Assembly: GCA_031275285.1 (NCBI GenBank)
Contig: JAISOY010000058.1
Span: forward strand, 1-42,952
Reading direction: 5' to 3'
Origin: Bacteroidales bacterium
Lineage (GTDB): Bacteria; Bacteroidota; Bacteroidia; Bacteroidales; UBA4181
DNA length: 42,952 nt
A model generated the notes under the pieces. The model had not been told where the DNA came from. It saw only the letters and a program-made list of their open reading frames with translations, and ran no database searches. Positions within the stretch are counted from its first letter, which is position 1; each line of letters begins with the position of its first letter. The position numbers and the translations under genes are program-made. Of the stretch, positions 41,185 to 42,952 are shown in pieces.

Positions 41185-42489
41185 TTATTCTTGGGTTAAT
41201 TTTCTGACTACATTATTACCCCGGTCGGCTATATATATGGTGCCGTCGGGCAACACAGCCACTCCTCTCGGGTCGTTAAACAATGCATCATCGGGGTTGC
41301 CGTCCTGATAACCGGCTACGCCTCCCTTGCCGATAATTGTTCTCACCATACCGCCTTCGCCGTTTTCATCGGGAAGAACAATCTCACGGATACAATGATT
41401 AGCCCTGTCTGCTACATACAGATTGCCATTGGGCGCTACGATCATCTGGCTTGGGTTGCGGAATCTGGCTTCCTTCAACCGCCCATCCATCCATCCTGCC
41501 TGTCCTGCCGCGCCTGCGAAAATAGTATGCTCCTTTGTCTCAAGATTATACAAACCGATGCAACTTATTTGGTCATATGCGATATACAGAAGATTCGGAT
41601 TAACAGGGTCGAAAACAAGGTATGAATCGGACGGAGATACTGTTTCAGACTCAAGCGTCGCTTCCCTGGTTTCAGCATTGATCCTGATGAGATACCCATT
41701 CCCCTGATAACGTGTATATAAATCGCCTGTTACCGGATGGGCTGCAATACTGTGCGCATTTGATTTTGTATAGGTCCCATCGGATAAAATAGTCCGTTCC
41801 CTTGGTGTCCAGCTTTCAATAGGATCAAAAGAGAAATAGACAGCACCGTCGTCATTAATTGCGGATACCACCCCGTTTACATTCACTGTGGGTGCTCCCA
41901 ATGCATAATATGTAGCATCGCTTCCGGGCAATACCGCTTCCACGATGTCTTCTTTTTCGTTGATCCGGACCAAGCAGAACGGAACACGCCAATGTGATAA
42001 AAAGAGGTTGCCATTCTGGTCGGCTACTAATGTAGACGGCTGATGAAATTCTGCTTCCGTCAGTTTACCCGCTTTAAACTGTGTGGTCCCCTTTTTCCCG
42101 GTAACGGTACGGACAATGAAATTGACTGTGTACGTAAACGTCTTATCTTCAAATACTGTACTATCATTCTCCACAACAACGGATATGTGCCTTGATCCGT
42201 CTTGCTGGCGCGGAGAAAATACGTAGAGGTACTCTCCCGAAGAGCTGATTACCGGAGCAGGCGTTTCACCGAAATATACTTTGATCTTTGATACATCTGT
42301 GCCGAAATTACTTCCGGAAATAAAGACCTTAGTCGCCAGGCCTCCCGCTTCAGGTTCTATATTGGTTATCAGGACAGGCTTTGTAGGGTCGTAATCTGTT
42401 TTGGATCCGTCACTGTCTTTGCACGACGAATATAGAAGCATCATAACTGCAATAAAACAGAGAATACTTAGTTGCTTTTTTCTTTTCAT
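41185..42489 (-). CDS. IPT/TIG and NHL-repeat lipoprotein
   Basis: 434 residues from Met at 42489, which starts a good lipoprotein signal (KQLSILCFIAVMMLLYSSC); an ATG at 42570 adds 27 charged residues and is unlikely. An IPT/TIG domain covers about 35-115 (PVLITNIEPEAGGLATKVFISGSNFG), and NHL-type propeller repeats run to the end (MIVAPNGNLYVADRANHCIREI, VAVLPDGTIYIADRGNNVVRKL). Such proteins often lead SusCD operons and are thought to bind polysaccharide at the cell surface. It is the first gene of this locus. Confidence 0.88.
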   Translation of the reverse strand: MKRKKQLSILCFIAVMMLLYSSCKDSDGSKTDYDPTKPVLITNIEPEAGGLATKVFISGSNFGTDVSKIKVYFGETPAPVISSSGEYLYVFSPRQQDGSRHISVVVENDSTVFEDKTFTYTVNFIVRTVTGKKGTTQFKAGKLTEAEFHQPSTLVADQNGNLFLSHWRVPFCLVRINEKEDIVEAVLPGSDATYYALGAPTVNVNGVVSAINDDGAVYFSFDPIESWTPRERTILSDGTYTKSNAHSIAAHPVTGDLYTRYQGNGYLIRINAETREATLESETVSPSDSYLVFDPVNPNLLYIAYDQISCIGLYNLETKEHTIFAGAAGQAGWMDGRLKEARFRNPSQMIVAPNGNLYVADRANHCIREIVLPDENGEGGMVRTIIGKGGVAGYQDGNPDDALFNDPRGVAVLPDGTIYIADRGNNVVRKLTQE

Positions 42490-42726
42490 TTTAGTGTAAT
42501 TTTTTATAATTTTTATAAACGCATTTTTACGTATATCAGGAATATGCTTTTTATTGTCAAATAACCACATTCGCAGAATACACGATTTCAGCTAGTTACA
42601 TTCAATCTATCATCTTTCTCTTCATTAATATTGAATATTATTTCTTGTCCCAGTTATTGTCATTGAATGCGACAACATTTATTTCATAAGCTGTTATTTA
42701 TCTGATCATAGGCATAAGATTTAGGG

Positions 42727-42822
42727 GTGGATGACTTGGATAATATTTCAGGGATAGACGCACTGCATCTATCCTACAACAAATTCGTTGTGGAACAGAT
42801 ATGCCAAAATCCTGACGAATGA
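42727..42822 (+). other. Short open frame, unrecognised remnant
   Basis: In the gene-free 463 nt upstream of the SusCD operon, a GTG-started frame reads VDDLDNISGIDALHLSYNKF and then VVEQICQNPDE before a stop. It has protein-like composition but no start context; it could be a transposase or other gene fragment. The rest of 42490-42900 is AT-rich with no ORF I can support. Confidence 0.2.
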
Positions 42823-42897
42823 CCAGATATAAAAAATGATTTCGGGATGTTGCTTTTCCTGAAAAGTAGTTGTAGCTTTAGGGGCTCTCTTTTTTTA

Positions 42898-42952
<55 letters not shown>

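Noticed and set aside
42490..42570. Upstream start for the TIG/NHL lipoprotein
   Set aside because: It would bury the lipoprotein signal peptide behind 27 charged residues.

Overview
The window looks like chromosomal DNA of a Bacteroidales-type Bacteroidota. It has a SusC/SusD pair, TAnnTTTG-type -7 promoter boxes, few Shine-Dalgarno sites, SPII lipoproteins with DUF1735-like, Ig-like and NHL/TIG domains, a type-A T9SS-like sorting tail, and DUF1080 plus Tat-exported Gfo/Idh oxidoreductases. Genus cannot be told from this piece alone. Most genes lie on the minus strand.

Region 1 (1-11.0 kb) is the most unusual part. A Ro60/Rsr protein (TROVE + vWA, 7869-9392, minus) is divergent from a two-gene unit encoding an STM3941-like membrane protein and a WYL-domain transcription regulator (9518-11033, plus). 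A perfect palindrome TACGCAA-N5-TTGCGTA sits between them. Nearly the same palindrome recurs 4.8 kb away, in the same position relative to a promoter that faces a tandem array of three tRNA-mimicking RNAs (4118-4620, minus). Two of these are circularly permuted tRNA-like folds closed by a Y-RNA-like stem with compensatory base changes. The third has an unpermuted tRNA-like fold whose anticodon loop carries about 120 nt of extra RNA. The array runs, without a visible terminator, into an operon of SWIM zinc-finger, HEAT-like and MoxR AAA+ genes, which resembles the E. coli yehLMPQ neighbourhood. I read this as one Ro/Y-RNA/WYL regulon coupled to a MoxR-SWIM module. A pyridoxamine-oxidase-like gene and an InlB-repeat lipoprotein lie between Ro and the RNA array, each with its own terminator or promoter.

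Region 2 (11.1-16.7 kb) is a mixed set: a PAS-LuxR regulator, a GNAT acetyltransferase, a HelD-like helicase, an aldo/keto reductase flanked by short imperfect repeats, and a hexapeptide O-acetyltransferase.

Region 3 (16.7-33.2 kb) holds a secreted CotH-kinase protein and a 3-keto-glycoside-type set (two Gfo/Idh dehydrogenases and a HEAT protein with two DUF1080 domains). Inside that set sits a tight operon: a Cys-rich NVEALA-like exported protein, a 6-bladed propeller lipoprotein, a CxxC thioredoxin-like membrane protein, a GT-C-type membrane protein and a giant MG2/plug protein. A decayed second copy of the start of the HEAT-DUF1080 gene lies on the far side of this operon, so the cassette is bracketed by related sequence.

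Region 4 (33.4-42.5 kb) is a SusCD locus read right to left: TIG/NHL lipoprotein, SusC, SusD, DUF1735-like lipoprotein, Ig-like lipoprotein, strong terminator. It has no glycoside hydrolase. The window ends in a 52-nt (TC)n tract.
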